A DNA stretch of 64,000 bases from Chryseobacterium aurantiacum. Its GTDB lineage: Bacteria; Bacteroidota; Bacteroidia; Flavobacteriales; Weeksellaceae. This document shows, one piece after another, positions 36,982 through 46,087 of the stretch. Made by a program: the position numbers and the translations under genes. The stretch spans positions 62,001-126,000 of the forward strand of contig NZ_PXUE01000001.1 of NCBI RefSeq assembly GCF_003020585.1, read 5' to 3'. The notes under the pieces were generated by a model that searched no databases, was not told the DNA's origin, and saw nothing but the letters and a program-made list of their open reading frames with translations. Within the stretch, counting starts at the first letter, position 1. Each line of letters begins with the position of its first letter.

Positions 36982-37007
36982 AGAGAGATTGATTTCTCTC
37001 TTTTTTT
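36982..37007 (+). terminator. Terminator of the peptide gene
   Basis: AGAGAGA (36982-36988), a six-base loop and TCTCTCT (36995-37001), then a T run. It makes the peptide gene a separate transcription unit. Confidence 0.75.
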
Positions 37008-37045
37008 GTGTCAATATGTTATTCAAAAAGAAGTTTTAAAATTCT

Positions 37046-37053
37046 TAAATTTG
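37046..37053 (+). promoter_or_regulatory. -7 promoter box for the O-methyltransferase
   Basis: TAAATTTG on the plus strand, 16 bases before the ATG at 37070. Confidence 0.5.
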
Positions 37054-37069
37054 TTTAAATTAAAATTGT

Positions 37070-37717
37070 ATGAGTTTTTTTGAAGAAAAGAATCCTGAAA
37101 TAGATAGGTATTTGGAATCACATGCTTCTGCGGAATCTGAAATTCTGAAAAAGCTGAGAAGAGAAACTTATCAGAAGACGACACAGCCACATATGATCTC
37201 CGGATATCAACAGGGAAGATTACTGACAATTATTTCACAAATGTTGCAGCCTAAAAATGTTCTTGAAATAGGAACGTTTACAGGATATGCTACCTTGTGC
37301 CTCGCTTCAGGGTTGGCAAAGGATGGTAAAATCACAACATTGGATGTAAATGAAGATCTGGCTTACCTTCCAAAAAAATATTTTGAATCCAGCGAATATG
37401 TTAATCAGATTGATTTTAAACTTCAGGACGCCAAAGAATTTTTAAAAGAAACAGATGAAGTCTTTGATTTAATTTTTGTAGATGCTGACAAAGAAAATTA
37501 TGCAGACTATTTCAGATTAATAAAACCTCATACAAAATCAGGATCAGTAGTGATGTTCGATAATGTTTTATGGTATGGAAAAGTTCTGGAAGAAAATCCA
37601 AAGCTGAAATCTACACAGTCCATCCAGGAGTTGAATGATTTAGCCGCAAAAGACGATGATTTTGAAAATCTTATTCTACCTTTGCGTGATGGAGTAAACT
37701 TTCTTCGTAGGAAGTAA
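37070..37717 (+). CDS. Class I SAM-dependent O-methyltransferase
   Basis: A 215-residue methyltransferase of the cation-dependent COMT-like family. It has EIGTFTGYATLCLASGL (SAM loop), 'TTLDVNEDL', and a metal-binding Asp in FVDADKENYADYF. The Asn in FDNVLWYG is the second metal ligand region. The acceptor is unknown; bacterial members methylate catechol-like and other phenolic compounds. It is separated from the peptide gene by a terminator and its own promoter, so a link to peptide modification is not supported. Confidence 0.92.
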   Translation: MSFFEEKNPEIDRYLESHASAESEILKKLRRETYQKTTQPHMISGYQQGRLLTIISQMLQPKNVLEIGTFTGYATLCLASGLAKDGKITTLDVNEDLAYLPKKYFESSEYVNQIDFKLQDAKEFLKETDEVFDLIFVDADKENYADYFRLIKPHTKSGSVVMFDNVLWYGKVLEENPKLKSTQSIQELNDLAAKDDDFENLILPLRDGVNFLRRK

Positions 37718-37802
37718 CTAAATAGTAAAGGAATAAATATTCAAGGGGTATATCCTATGGTATTTTAATCTTTTAATTATTCAATCTTTTAATTTAGAGT
37801 TA

Positions 37803-38519
37803 ATGAATAAAGGAATTTGTATTGTTACAGTAGCGCCGGTTCGTGCAGAAGGTTCTGATAAGGCAGAAATTGTTACTGAAATGTTGTTTGGAGAAAGCGC
37901 GGATATTCTGGAGGTAAATAAAAACTGGACCAGAATAAAAATGCATTATGATGGCTATGAAGGATGGATGGATACCAAACAGCTAAAACCTGTAACAGAT
38001 GAAGAACTGGCCAATAGAAAAGTAACTGTAGTTACGGAGGACTTTTCTTCTGTGCTGATGAATGACGGAAAAACGTTGCTTTCAATGGGTTCTGAAGTAG
38101 AATTTCCCGTTGTGGCTTCAAGAAGAAGTCATGATGTAAGAGAAAGCATTGCTCTGGCCTCAAAAGAATTTCTTAATGTTCCTTATTTGTGGGGAGGTAA
38201 AAGTTTTTTTGCAGTAGACTGTTCCGGATTTACACAACTTATCTATAAAATTCATAATATTAAACTTCCTAGAGATGCTTCCCAGCAAGCTGAGGTAGGA
38301 GAAGCACTTACCTTTGTAGAAGAAACCCAGCCAGGTGATCTTGCATTCTTTGAAAATGCTGATGGGAAGATTATCCACGTAGGAATTATGTTGGAAAATC
38401 AAAAGATTATTCATGCATCAGGAAAAGTAAGAATCGATACTTTGGATTCTACAGGAATTTTCAATAAAGAAATGAATAAGCATACCCATAAACTGAGGGT
38501 TCTTAAAAGTGTTATTTAA
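37803..38519 (+). CDS. NlpC/P60 family peptidoglycan endopeptidase
   Basis: A 238-residue C40 cysteine peptidase, probably cleaving stem peptides. N-terminal bacterial SH3 segments (residues 1-110; 'NWTRIKMHYDGYEGWMDTKQL') precede the NlpC/P60 domain. The catalytic Cys lies in VDCSGFTQLIY, the His in IIHVGIML and the third polar residue in IIHASGKVR. There is no obvious signal peptide, so it is possibly a cytoplasmic recycling-type enzyme like YkfC. It is followed 41 bases later by waaA. Confidence 0.9.
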   Translation: MNKGICIVTVAPVRAEGSDKAEIVTEMLFGESADILEVNKNWTRIKMHYDGYEGWMDTKQLKPVTDEELANRKVTVVTEDFSSVLMNDGKTLLSMGSEVEFPVVASRRSHDVRESIALASKEFLNVPYLWGGKSFFAVDCSGFTQLIYKIHNIKLPRDASQQAEVGEALTFVEETQPGDLAFFENADGKIIHVGIMLENQKIIHASGKVRIDTLDSTGIFNKEMNKHTHKLRVLKSVI

Positions 38520-38560
38520 AAAGTACACCCCCAAAGTCTAACGACTAAATCAATCAAAAA

Positions 38561-39799
38561 TTGAACTTACTTTATAATATATTCATCAGTCTTCTCATTT
38601 TTGGAATGAAAGTTTTTTCATGGTTTAATGATAAAACTAAAAAAGGCGTTGAGGGAAGAAGAGAATCTTTGAATAAAGTGAAATCTGTATTTTCAAAAAC
38701 AGATAAAGTAATTTGGATGCACGCAGCAAGTCTGGGTGAGTATGAACAAGGACTTCCTGTTTTAGAAAAGCTTAAAGAGCAATTTTCTGATCATAAAATT
38801 CTGGTCACTTTCTTTTCCCCGTCAGGGTACGAGAATGTTATTAAAAAGAAACATATTGCAGATGTAATTTGCTATCTGCCTTTTGATAAAAAGAGTGCTG
38901 TAAGAGAGTTTGTGTCACAGTTTGATGTTAAACTATTTTTTACGGTTAAGTATGATTATTGGTATAATTTGCTTGCAGAACTTAAAAATAGAGATGCAAA
39001 GGTTTATGTAATTTCTGCATTGTTTTATGAAAGACAGTCTTTTTTTACCTCCTATGGAAAGTGGTTTGTGAAACAGCTTCAGAAGAATGTAGATTGGTTT
39101 TTTCACCAGACTCAGTTTTCCCTTGCTTTGGCTAAGAGTGTTGGGTTAATGAAGTCTTCTGTAACCGGAGATACAAGGTTTGATAGGGTAAAACAACTTA
39201 GGCTGCGAGATAACCATGTTGATCATGTTTCAGAGTTTATAGGAGGACATAGGAGTATTGTTTTTGGAAGCTCCTGGCAGGCCGAGGAGAAAATTGCAGA
39301 AATGATCTCCCGTAAAAATAATACCGTAAAAATAATCATTGCACCTCATGATTTGAAAAGGGTAGGGCACTTGAAAAACATGTTTACGGATGCACTGCTG
39401 TATAGTGAGATCCAAAGTTCAAACCTTTCAACGTTCAGTTCTCAACTGCTGATCATAGACAGTATAGGTTTGTTGTCAAAACTGTATTCCTATGCAGATG
39501 TGGCTGTTGTTGGGGGAGGTTTTCATGATGCAGGATTACATAATATCCTGGAAGCAGCAACATTTGGGGTTCCTGTAATCTTTGGGAATCATTATAAAAA
39601 GAATCCTGAGGCAGACGATCTTATTTCCATGAATGGAGGAAAGTCCTTTGCAGACGAGCAAACCGCCGCAGAATTCGTTTTATTTCTTGCCAATGAAGAG
39701 AATGAAGAAGAACTTGAAGAAATGTCCCAGAATGCAAGGAATTTCGTTGATGAAAAGCCTAATTCCACAGAAATGATTCTGCAGAAAATTCTATCTTAA
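38561..39799 (+). CDS. waaA: 3-deoxy-D-manno-octulosonic acid (Kdo) transferase
   Basis: A 412-residue membrane-anchored GT30 enzyme that adds Kdo to lipid A precursors. Features are the N-terminal hydrophobic anchor NLLYNIFISLLIFG, 'VIWMHAASLGEYEQGLPVL' (with the catalytic Glu), 'VTGDTRFDRV', 'FGSSWQAEE' and the GGGFHDAGLHNILEAATFGVPVIFG C-terminal motif. The start is TTG at 38561, because it supplies the membrane anchor; an ATG at 38606 would remove 15 residues of it. Its last 9 bases overlap the stop of the convergent 39791-40417 gene. Confidence 0.93.
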   Translation: MNLLYNIFISLLIFGMKVFSWFNDKTKKGVEGRRESLNKVKSVFSKTDKVIWMHAASLGEYEQGLPVLEKLKEQFSDHKILVTFFSPSGYENVIKKKHIADVICYLPFDKKSAVREFVSQFDVKLFFTVKYDYWYNLLAELKNRDAKVYVISALFYERQSFFTSYGKWFVKQLQKNVDWFFHQTQFSLALAKSVGLMKSSVTGDTRFDRVKQLRLRDNHVDHVSEFIGGHRSIVFGSSWQAEEKIAEMISRKNNTVKIIIAPHDLKRVGHLKNMFTDALLYSEIQSSNLSTFSSQLLIIDSIGLLSKLYSYADVAVVGGGFHDAGLHNILEAATFGVPVIFGNHYKKNPEADDLISMNGGKSFADEQTAAEFVLFLANEENEEELEEMSQNARNFVDEKPNSTEMILQKILS

Positions 39800-40417
39800 A
39801 AATCCCTGACTTTTTATCTCTTTCATTGTTTGCTCAATATTTTCAGGAATGTTATCGCACTCCAGCCAGTTAATATCCAGCCCGTTATTGATGCATAATT
39901 TTTGGAGATAATGGTTTTCTGATATTTTGGATTGAGTATCTCGCAGAAACTCATCAATTTCCATCCAATAATCTTCATCCAGTTTCTTAATTAATATCAA
40001 GGATTTAAATACTTTATTGATGATGTAGATGTACAGTTTGTAAACATTGTCAAACCTCTGTCTGCTTAGCTCATTATTATAATCCAGAATCTTATTAATC
40101 ATAAGTAGATTAATAGAAACTTCCCCAAACTTGTCGGTTGTTATTTTGACATGTTCAGTAATTTCAGCACTTATTTTTCGGATGATGGTGAGGAAATATT
40201 TGGCATTGCCAATATATTTTGAAGATAAAAGAATTTTTTCCTCCACATCTTCTTCCATGGTACTCCTCTTATCATCGGTGGTAGCCGGATCAATAAGCTC
40301 GAAGTACAATTTTTTAGACAGCAATTTATCTTTTCTCAGTAATCTGAAGATAAGCTTATCCTTTTCGGTGCTGGAAAAAGCACTTAAAGCTGCCTTAAAC
40401 TCTTTTGAATACTCCAT
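39791..40417 (-). CDS. Hypothetical protein in the surface-glycan locus
   Basis: A 208-residue, helix-rich, charged protein (EKDKLIFRLLRKDKLLSKKL, repeated KISAEI/KITTDK). I recognise no domain. It has no signal peptide. Its ATG overlaps the stop of the upstream GT2 gene (TAATG), so the two are translationally coupled and it may serve the same glycan pathway. Its stop overlaps the waaA end tail to tail. Confidence 0.7.
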   Translation of the reverse strand: MEYSKEFKAALSAFSSTEKDKLIFRLLRKDKLLSKKLYFELIDPATTDDKRSTMEEDVEEKILLSSKYIGNAKYFLTIIRKISAEITEHVKITTDKFGEVSINLLMINKILDYNNELSRQRFDNVYKLYIYIINKVFKSLILIKKLDEDYWMEIDEFLRDTQSKISENHYLQKLCINNGLDINWLECDNIPENIEQTMKEIKSQGFLR

Positions 40418-41172
40418 TAGTTGAAAATTTTCGAATATTTTAGAAATCCATTTATAGCCCAGTTAGCTGTATAATACAATGATTTTAGCGTGGAGAATCC
40501 CATAAAATCTTTATAGACAAGATATTGATCCTTAATGATGTTTTTTTTATTTCTGGAAACACTGTTCTCACGCATTCTGTATTTTGCCATGGTTTTATTA
40601 ATGGGCATTCCTTCAGGGATTACCTTTAGCAGGTTTAGCCACATTACATGATCTTCACGTTTACTTTTAACAGGGAATAAAAACTTTCCAACTCTTTTGG
40701 TGTCATACATTGTGGAAACAGGGGCCAGTCGGCATGTCTTTAGAAGATTGGAAAATGTAACTACTTTGTCTGCAAGAAAATCTTTCAGAATAGGCTGAAG
40801 CTGCTCATTACACCTTGAGTAGTTGCAGTACACAAGTTCTGCATGATGTTCCTGCATATAATCCGTCATGGTCTCAATGTATTCGGGATACCAATAATCA
40901 TCAGAGTCTAAAAATGCAATATATCTGCCTTTAGCTCTTTCAAGGCTATTGTTTCTTGCATTTCCGGCACCACCGTTTTTCTCCAAAACTTGAAGCTTTA
41001 TTCTGGGGTCATTATATTTTCGGATAATTTCAACTGTATTATCCTTGGAAAGGTCGTCAGTGATGAGCCATTCCCAATTTTCATAGGTTTGGCTTAGGAC
41101 AGACTGTATGGTTTCCTCGATAAATTCAGCAGAATTGTAGCAGGGAGTGATAATGGAGACAAGGTCTTTCAT
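40417..41172 (-). CDS. Family 2 glycosyltransferase
   Basis: A 251-residue GT-A enzyme. It has VSIITPCYNSAEFIEETI, LITDDLSKDNTVEII, the GGAGNARNNSL loop and the DSDD metal-binding motif at about residue 92. It is of the WcaA/LPS glycosyltransferase type. It sits 25 bases after the acyltransferase and is coupled to the 208-residue hypothetical, forming a second small surface-glycan operon near waaA. The donor sugar is unknown. Confidence 0.9.
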   Translation of the reverse strand: MKDLVSIITPCYNSAEFIEETIQSVLSQTYENWEWLITDDLSKDNTVEIIRKYNDPRIKLQVLEKNGGAGNARNNSLERAKGRYIAFLDSDDYWYPEYIETMTDYMQEHHAELVYCNYSRCNEQLQPILKDFLADKVVTFSNLLKTCRLAPVSTMYDTKRVGKFLFPVKSKREDHVMWLNLLKVIPEGMPINKTMAKYRMRENSVSRNKKNIIKDQYLVYKDFMGFSTLKSLYYTANWAINGFLKYSKIFN

Positions 41173-41197
41173 TTATGCTTTTAAATATCTTCCAAAA

Positions 41198-42175
41198 TTA
41201 TAAAAATCTTTTTTCATAAAGATGCCATGAGGCAATTCCGACTCCAATTACTACCAGCATGCAGACAAATCCCATCAAGAAAGGATTATAATTGGCAAAA
41301 AGCCCCAGCGTGGCAAATACCCTGATGATAGGGAAGTGGAAGATATAAATTCCGTAGGTGAAGTCTCCGTACTTCCCGAAATTATTTAAGAATTTGAATG
41401 AATAAGCAATGTATATTACGATAACACCGATCATCATTGGAGAAAAAAGTTGAATTTTTAAGTATAAATCAATCCACACAGTAGCGATAGCAATGATGAA
41501 AATTATATTTTTATGTTTGATGAATTTATCAAAATTAAAATAAATTAGCATTCCGGGGATAAAATAGGATAATGTTCCGGGAAGCTGCTTGGCAAGTGAA
41601 ATTTTATTTAAAGATTCAAAATAGTTTAGATAAATAAGAGATAGAAAGTATAAAATAACCAAACTTATATTTCTGTATTTATTATTCTTTCCGAACAGCA
41701 AAAACAACAAAGGAACCGCAAAATAGTAACACATTTCTATTTTCAGCGTCCATAGGGCACCATTTACTGCTTGATTTCCAAAAACCCCGGGAAGCCAAGG
41801 TGCTTTAAAATTTAAAAATAATGAATTCCAAAAAAGGTATTTGTAAACTTGTGTATTACTGAAATATTCGGTGAAAGAATATGTACTTACCAAACTTAAT
41901 AAAATCGCACATAAAAAAATAACCAATAAGTAAGCGGGAACAATTCTTTTGACTCTCTTTTTTAAATAGCTTTTCAGGCTTGAAGACCTGTCATAGCTCC
42001 TTGCAATAAGAAATCCGCTCACTGCAAAAAAACCGAAAACGGCAATTTCTATAGGACTATGCTCAAAAATCTTGAGATCAGGAGATGCACTAAGGGTGCC
42101 AAGATGTCCAAGAAAGACAATAAAGGCGAGCAGAACGCGTATAAAGTCAAAATTGTTTTTCGTTATATCTTGCAT
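41198..42175 (-). CDS. Acyltransferase family 3 (OafA/YrhL-like)
   Basis: A 325-residue integral membrane O-acyltransferase with about ten hydrophobic helices. Family marks are the N-terminal FDFIRVLLAFIVFLGHLG with the conserved His, FFAVSGFLIARSY, and KRVKRIVPAYLLV. There is no SGNH domain, so it is the short form. These enzymes acetylate or acylate surface sugars. It heads a three-gene minus operon with a TATTTTTG box at 42192-42199, 16 bases before its ATG. Confidence 0.92.
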   Translation of the reverse strand: MQDITKNNFDFIRVLLAFIVFLGHLGTLSASPDLKIFEHSPIEIAVFGFFAVSGFLIARSYDRSSSLKSYLKKRVKRIVPAYLLVIFLCAILLSLVSTYSFTEYFSNTQVYKYLFWNSLFLNFKAPWLPGVFGNQAVNGALWTLKIEMCYYFAVPLLFLLFGKNNKYRNISLVILYFLSLIYLNYFESLNKISLAKQLPGTLSYFIPGMLIYFNFDKFIKHKNIIFIIAIATVWIDLYLKIQLFSPMMIGVIVIYIAYSFKFLNNFGKYGDFTYGIYIFHFPIIRVFATLGLFANYNPFLMGFVCMLVVIGVGIASWHLYEKRFL

Positions 42176-42191
42176 TTTTTTTCTTTGACTA

Positions 42192-42199
42192 CAAAAATA
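42192..42199 (-). promoter_or_regulatory. -7 promoter box for the acyltransferase operon
   Basis: TATTTTTG on the minus strand, 16 bases before the ATG of the acyltransferase gene. Confidence 0.5.
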
Positions 42200-42374
42200 A
42201 CTTTTTTAATAAAACATAGGGATTTTCGGATGTTCAATATTTGTTAAATAAAGGGAATATGGCCTCTGACTGTTCTAAAATATATATAAATAAAGGTCGA
42301 TAAAATAATTTTTCACAAAAAATAGTAATATAAATCAAAAAAATTATAATTTTAGCCCTTGAAAAAATTAATCT

Positions 42375-42854
42375 ATGAAGAAATTAGCACTACTATTTTC
42401 AGGCTTATCATTACTGGTAGCCTCCGGATGTTCTACTAGTAACGATTATGTTGAAGAAGCTCCACTTATTGGGTTTTGGCAGCCGTTAAAAGAGGTGGTT
42501 ACTACTGTAGAGGTAGGCGAACAACCAATTTCGGATGTGATTACCTATACAGACTGTCAGAAAGAGTCCAGATGGTGGTTCAGTAGTGAAGTAAAAGGAA
42601 AGAGAATTGACGTGAAAGATCCTGTTACACCAGGATTGTGTGATATTCAGCCTGATGCCAACTTTACCTATACCTATGATAATAGCAGTAAGAATATGCA
42701 GATGAAATATCAGGGCATAGTAGCTCCTGTTAACGCAAAAGTGGTAACTCTTAGCGAAACAACCCTCAACCTGGCTGTAAGAGAAGAGACAGAAGATCCG
42801 GCTGTGTTTAAAACAAGAACCTATACTTTCAAGAGAGTAAATCCTCAACATTAA
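42375..42854 (+). CDS. Lipoprotein, lipocalin-like
   Basis: A 159-residue lipoprotein with signal MKKLALLFSGLSLLVASGC and the lipid Cys at residue 19. The mature part begins with PLIGFWQPLKE, a pattern common to the lipocalin-like (GxW) proteins of Bacteroidota, and is a run of beta strands ending TRTYTFKRV. Two further Cys residues, in TDCQKE and GLCDIQ, may form a disulfide. The function is unknown. It is monocistronic with a TTCG-loop terminator. Confidence 0.8.
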   Translation: MKKLALLFSGLSLLVASGCSTSNDYVEEAPLIGFWQPLKEVVTTVEVGEQPISDVITYTDCQKESRWWFSSEVKGKRIDVKDPVTPGLCDIQPDANFTYTYDNSSKNMQMKYQGIVAPVNAKVVTLSETTLNLAVREETEDPAVFKTRTYTFKRVNPQH

Positions 42855-42880
42855 TAAGTGTACTTCAAGATATAAAACAG

Positions 42881-42906
42881 GTCTCATCTTCGGATGAGAC
42901 TTTTTT
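42881..42906 (+). terminator. Terminator of the lipocalin-like gene
   Basis: GTCTCATC/GATGAGAC stem closed by a TTCG tetraloop, then six T residues on the plus strand. Confidence 0.85.
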
Positions 42907-42963
42907 GTTGAGCAGAGAATTATAATTCATCATAAATTAAATTTTTATTTCTTTTAAAATCAT

Positions 42964-42971
42964 TAATTTTG
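42964..42971 (+). promoter_or_regulatory. -7 promoter box for leuS
   Basis: TAATTTTG on the plus strand, 62 bases before the leuS GTG. No T-box or other leader structure was seen. Confidence 0.45.
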
Positions 42972-43033
42972 TGAATCTTGTAAAAAAGAGAAAATCTAAA
43001 TATTTAAAGTCTAACATATAACATATATATAAA

Positions 43034-45847
43034 GTGTTTTACGATCATCAGCAGATAGAAAAAAAGTGGCAGAAATATTGGGAGGACAATCAAACCTATA
43101 AAACCTCCAATAATACAGATAAACCTAAATTTTATGTACTCGATATGTTCCCGTATCCATCAGGGGCAGGACTTCACGTAGGTCACCCGCTTGGATACAT
43201 TGCATCGGATATCTACGCAAGGTACAAAAGACATCAGGGGTTTAACGTTCTCCACCCGATAGGGTATGATAGCTTCGGGCTTCCTGCTGAGCAGTATGCA
43301 ATCCAGACAGGACAGCATCCGGCAATTACTACAGAGCAAAATATCAACAGATACGAAGAACAATTAAGAAAAATTGGATTTTCATTTGACTGGAGCAGAG
43401 AAGTAAGAACTTCAGACGCATCTTATTATAAGTGGACGCAGTGGATCTTTATAGAACTGTATCATTCCTGGTATAATAAAAATACAGACAAAGCAGAATC
43501 CATCAATACCCTGATCAAACATTTTGAAGAAAAAGGAACAGAGGGATTAAATGCCAATCAAAATGACGAGTTAAGCTTTACCGCAGAAGAGTGGGCTGGT
43601 GCTTCTGATATTGATAAAGAAGATATCTTATTAAATTATCGTCTTTCTTACAGAGCGGAGACTACCGTAAACTGGTGCCCGGCATTAGGGACTGTTTTAG
43701 CGAACGATGAGATAAAAGACGGAAAATCCGAAAGAGGAGGATTCCCTGTATTCCAAAAGAAAATGATGCAGTGGAGCATGAGAATCTCTGCATACTCTGA
43801 AAGATTATTACAAGGGCTTTCCACACTAGACTGGCCACAACCCTTGAAAGATGCCCAGGAATACTGGATTGGGAAATCTCAGGGAGCCCAGGTTCAGTTC
43901 AAAGTAGAAAGTCACGAGGAAATCGTTGAGGTTTTCACTACAAGACCTGATACTATTTTCGGAGCAACATTCATGGTTTTGGCTCCGGAAAATCCTTTGG
44001 TAGAAACAATTACTACAGATGCTCAAAAAGTAGAAGTAGATACCTATATTGAAGAAACTTCCAAGAAAACGGAAAGAGATAGAATGTCTGACGTGAAAAA
44101 CGTGAGTGGAGCTTTCACCGGAAGTTATGCAATCAATCCTTTCAGTGGAGCAAAAATGCCTATCTATATTTCAGACTACGTATTGATGGGATATGGAACC
44201 GGAGCGGTAATGGCTGTTCCTGCACATGATGAACGTGATCACAGATTTGCAAAGAAATTTAATCTTGAAATTAAAAAAGTAATTGAAACTGAAGAAGACG
44301 TTCAGGAGAAAGTTTTTGATTCCAAAGATTCCGTATGTATAAACTCTGAATTCTTAAACGGATTACATTATAACGATGCGAAGTCAAAAATGATTTCAGA
44401 AATCGAAACCAAAGGAATTGGCCACGGAACAACTAATTATAGACAACGTGATGCTATTTTCTCAAGACAACGTTATTGGGGAGAACCAGTTCCTATATAT
44501 TATAAGGAAGGAATGCCTTACACATTACCGGCATCTGCATTACCGCTGGAACTTCCTGAAGTTGAAAAATATTTACCAACAGAAGATGGAGATCCACCAC
44601 TAGGAAATGCAAAAGAATTTGCCTGGGATGAGGTGAACCAGAAAGTAGTTTCTACAGATTTAATAGATGATCAAACTATTTTCCCGCTAGAATTATCTAC
44701 AATGCCTGGCTGGGCTGGAAGCTCATGGTATTTCCTTAGATATATGGATCCTCATAATGAAGGAGAATTCTTCGCAAAAGAACTTTCAGATTATTGGGGA
44801 CAGGTAGATCTTTACATTGGAGGTAGTGAACATGCAACAGGTCACTTATTATATTCCCGTTTCTGGAACATGTTCTTAAAAGATAGAGGATACATTAACC
44901 ACGATGAGCCTTTCCAAAAATTGATCAACCAAGGGATGATCTTAGGAATGAGTGCATTTGTATACAGAATTGACGGAACCAACCAATATGTTTCTAAAAA
45001 CTTAGCCGGTAATTATCAGACTCAGCAGATTCACGTAGACGTATCCTTATTAAAAGGAGCATCAGATGAATTAGACACAGAAGCATTCAAGGCCTGGAGA
45101 CCAGATTATGCAAATGCAGAATTTATCTTGGAAGATGGAAAATACATCACAGACCGTGAGGTAGAAAAAATGTCCAAGTCTAAATATAATGTAGTAAACC
45201 CGGATGATATTTGTGAAGAATACGGAGCAGACGGATTAAGACTATATGAAATGTTCCTGGGACCATTGGAGCAATCCAAGCCTTGGAATACACAAGGTCT
45301 GAGTGGAGTATATAGTTTCCTTAAAAAATTCTGGAACCTACATTTCAATGGAGATACATTTGAAGTTTCTGAAGAAGAACCTACAAAGGCAGAATATAAA
45401 GTATTGCATACCTTAATAAAGAAGGTAGTTTATGATATAGAAAACTTCTCATTCAATACCTCTGTATCTTCATTCATGATTGCTGTAAACGAGCTTCAGA
45501 AAATAAAATGCAACAAACGCAATATTTTAGAACCACTTGCCGTTATCATCTCTCCATATGCTCCCCACATTTGTGAAGAACTATGGAGTTTATTAGGTCA
45601 CGATACTTCAATAGAATTTGAACAATTCCCTACATTAAATGAGGATTATCTGGTTGAGGATGAAATTGAATATCCGGTAAGCGTAAATGGTAAAATGAAG
45701 TTCAAAATTTCGCTTTCAGCACAATTATCTGCGAAGGAAGTCGAAGATTTGGTGATTTCAAATGAGAAAATGCAACAGATTTTGGAAGGTAAAACCCCTA
45801 AAAAAATCATTGTTGTCCCTCACCGTATTGTGAATATCGTAATTTAA
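43034..45847 (+). CDS. leuS: Leucine--tRNA ligase
   Basis: A 937-residue class I synthetase. The HIGH-type motif lies in SGAGLHVGHPLGY (about residues 43-55), the KMSKS motif is K712-S716, and the CP1 editing domain (about 220-440) has the conserved TTRPDTIFGATF and GTGAVMAVPAHDERD. The tRNA-binding C-terminal domains follow. Compared with E. coli (860 aa) it is longer, mainly through insertions near residues 155-185 and 640-690. The start is GTG at 43034 (FYDHQQIEKKWQKYW follows immediately), which matches the family N-terminus. Confidence 0.97.
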   Translation: MFYDHQQIEKKWQKYWEDNQTYKTSNNTDKPKFYVLDMFPYPSGAGLHVGHPLGYIASDIYARYKRHQGFNVLHPIGYDSFGLPAEQYAIQTGQHPAITTEQNINRYEEQLRKIGFSFDWSREVRTSDASYYKWTQWIFIELYHSWYNKNTDKAESINTLIKHFEEKGTEGLNANQNDELSFTAEEWAGASDIDKEDILLNYRLSYRAETTVNWCPALGTVLANDEIKDGKSERGGFPVFQKKMMQWSMRISAYSERLLQGLSTLDWPQPLKDAQEYWIGKSQGAQVQFKVESHEEIVEVFTTRPDTIFGATFMVLAPENPLVETITTDAQKVEVDTYIEETSKKTERDRMSDVKNVSGAFTGSYAINPFSGAKMPIYISDYVLMGYGTGAVMAVPAHDERDHRFAKKFNLEIKKVIETEEDVQEKVFDSKDSVCINSEFLNGLHYNDAKSKMISEIETKGIGHGTTNYRQRDAIFSRQRYWGEPVPIYYKEGMPYTLPASALPLELPEVEKYLPTEDGDPPLGNAKEFAWDEVNQKVVSTDLIDDQTIFPLELSTMPGWAGSSWYFLRYMDPHNEGEFFAKELSDYWGQVDLYIGGSEHATGHLLYSRFWNMFLKDRGYINHDEPFQKLINQGMILGMSAFVYRIDGTNQYVSKNLAGNYQTQQIHVDVSLLKGASDELDTEAFKAWRPDYANAEFILEDGKYITDREVEKMSKSKYNVVNPDDICEEYGADGLRLYEMFLGPLEQSKPWNTQGLSGVYSFLKKFWNLHFNGDTFEVSEEEPTKAEYKVLHTLIKKVVYDIENFSFNTSVSSFMIAVNELQKIKCNKRNILEPLAVIISPYAPHICEELWSLLGHDTSIEFEQFPTLNEDYLVEDEIEYPVSVNGKMKFKISLSAQLSAKEVEDLVISNEKMQQILEGKTPKKIIVVPHRIVNIVI

Positions 45848-46029
45848 AAAAAAATTAACATTGGGAAATTAAAAAAAATGGGTGTCTTATTTTTATGATT
45901 TTTTAACTCAAATGTTAAATTTGGGAAAAATAAATAAAATATTTAAGAATAATTATTATATCGAAATCGTATTAAAATTTCTTTATCAAAAAAAAGCAAA
46001 ATGTTTAATTAAGACTCTTGCATTTTAAT

Positions 46030-46037
46030 TAATTTTG
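46030..46037 (+). promoter_or_regulatory. -7 promoter box for the TonB operon
   Basis: TAATTTTG on the plus strand, about 50 bases before the exbB ATG. It lies in a 240-base gap after leuS that holds no gene. Confidence 0.45.
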
Positions 46038-46087
46038 CCTTTAATTTACACCCTGTAAAATTTTAAAACAATATAATTTAGTTAAAT

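Noticed and set aside
37070..37717. The O-methyltransferase as a tailoring enzyme for the adjacent six-Cys peptide.
   Set aside because: A terminator and a separate promoter lie between them, and the enzyme is of the common COMT-like type found across bacteria.
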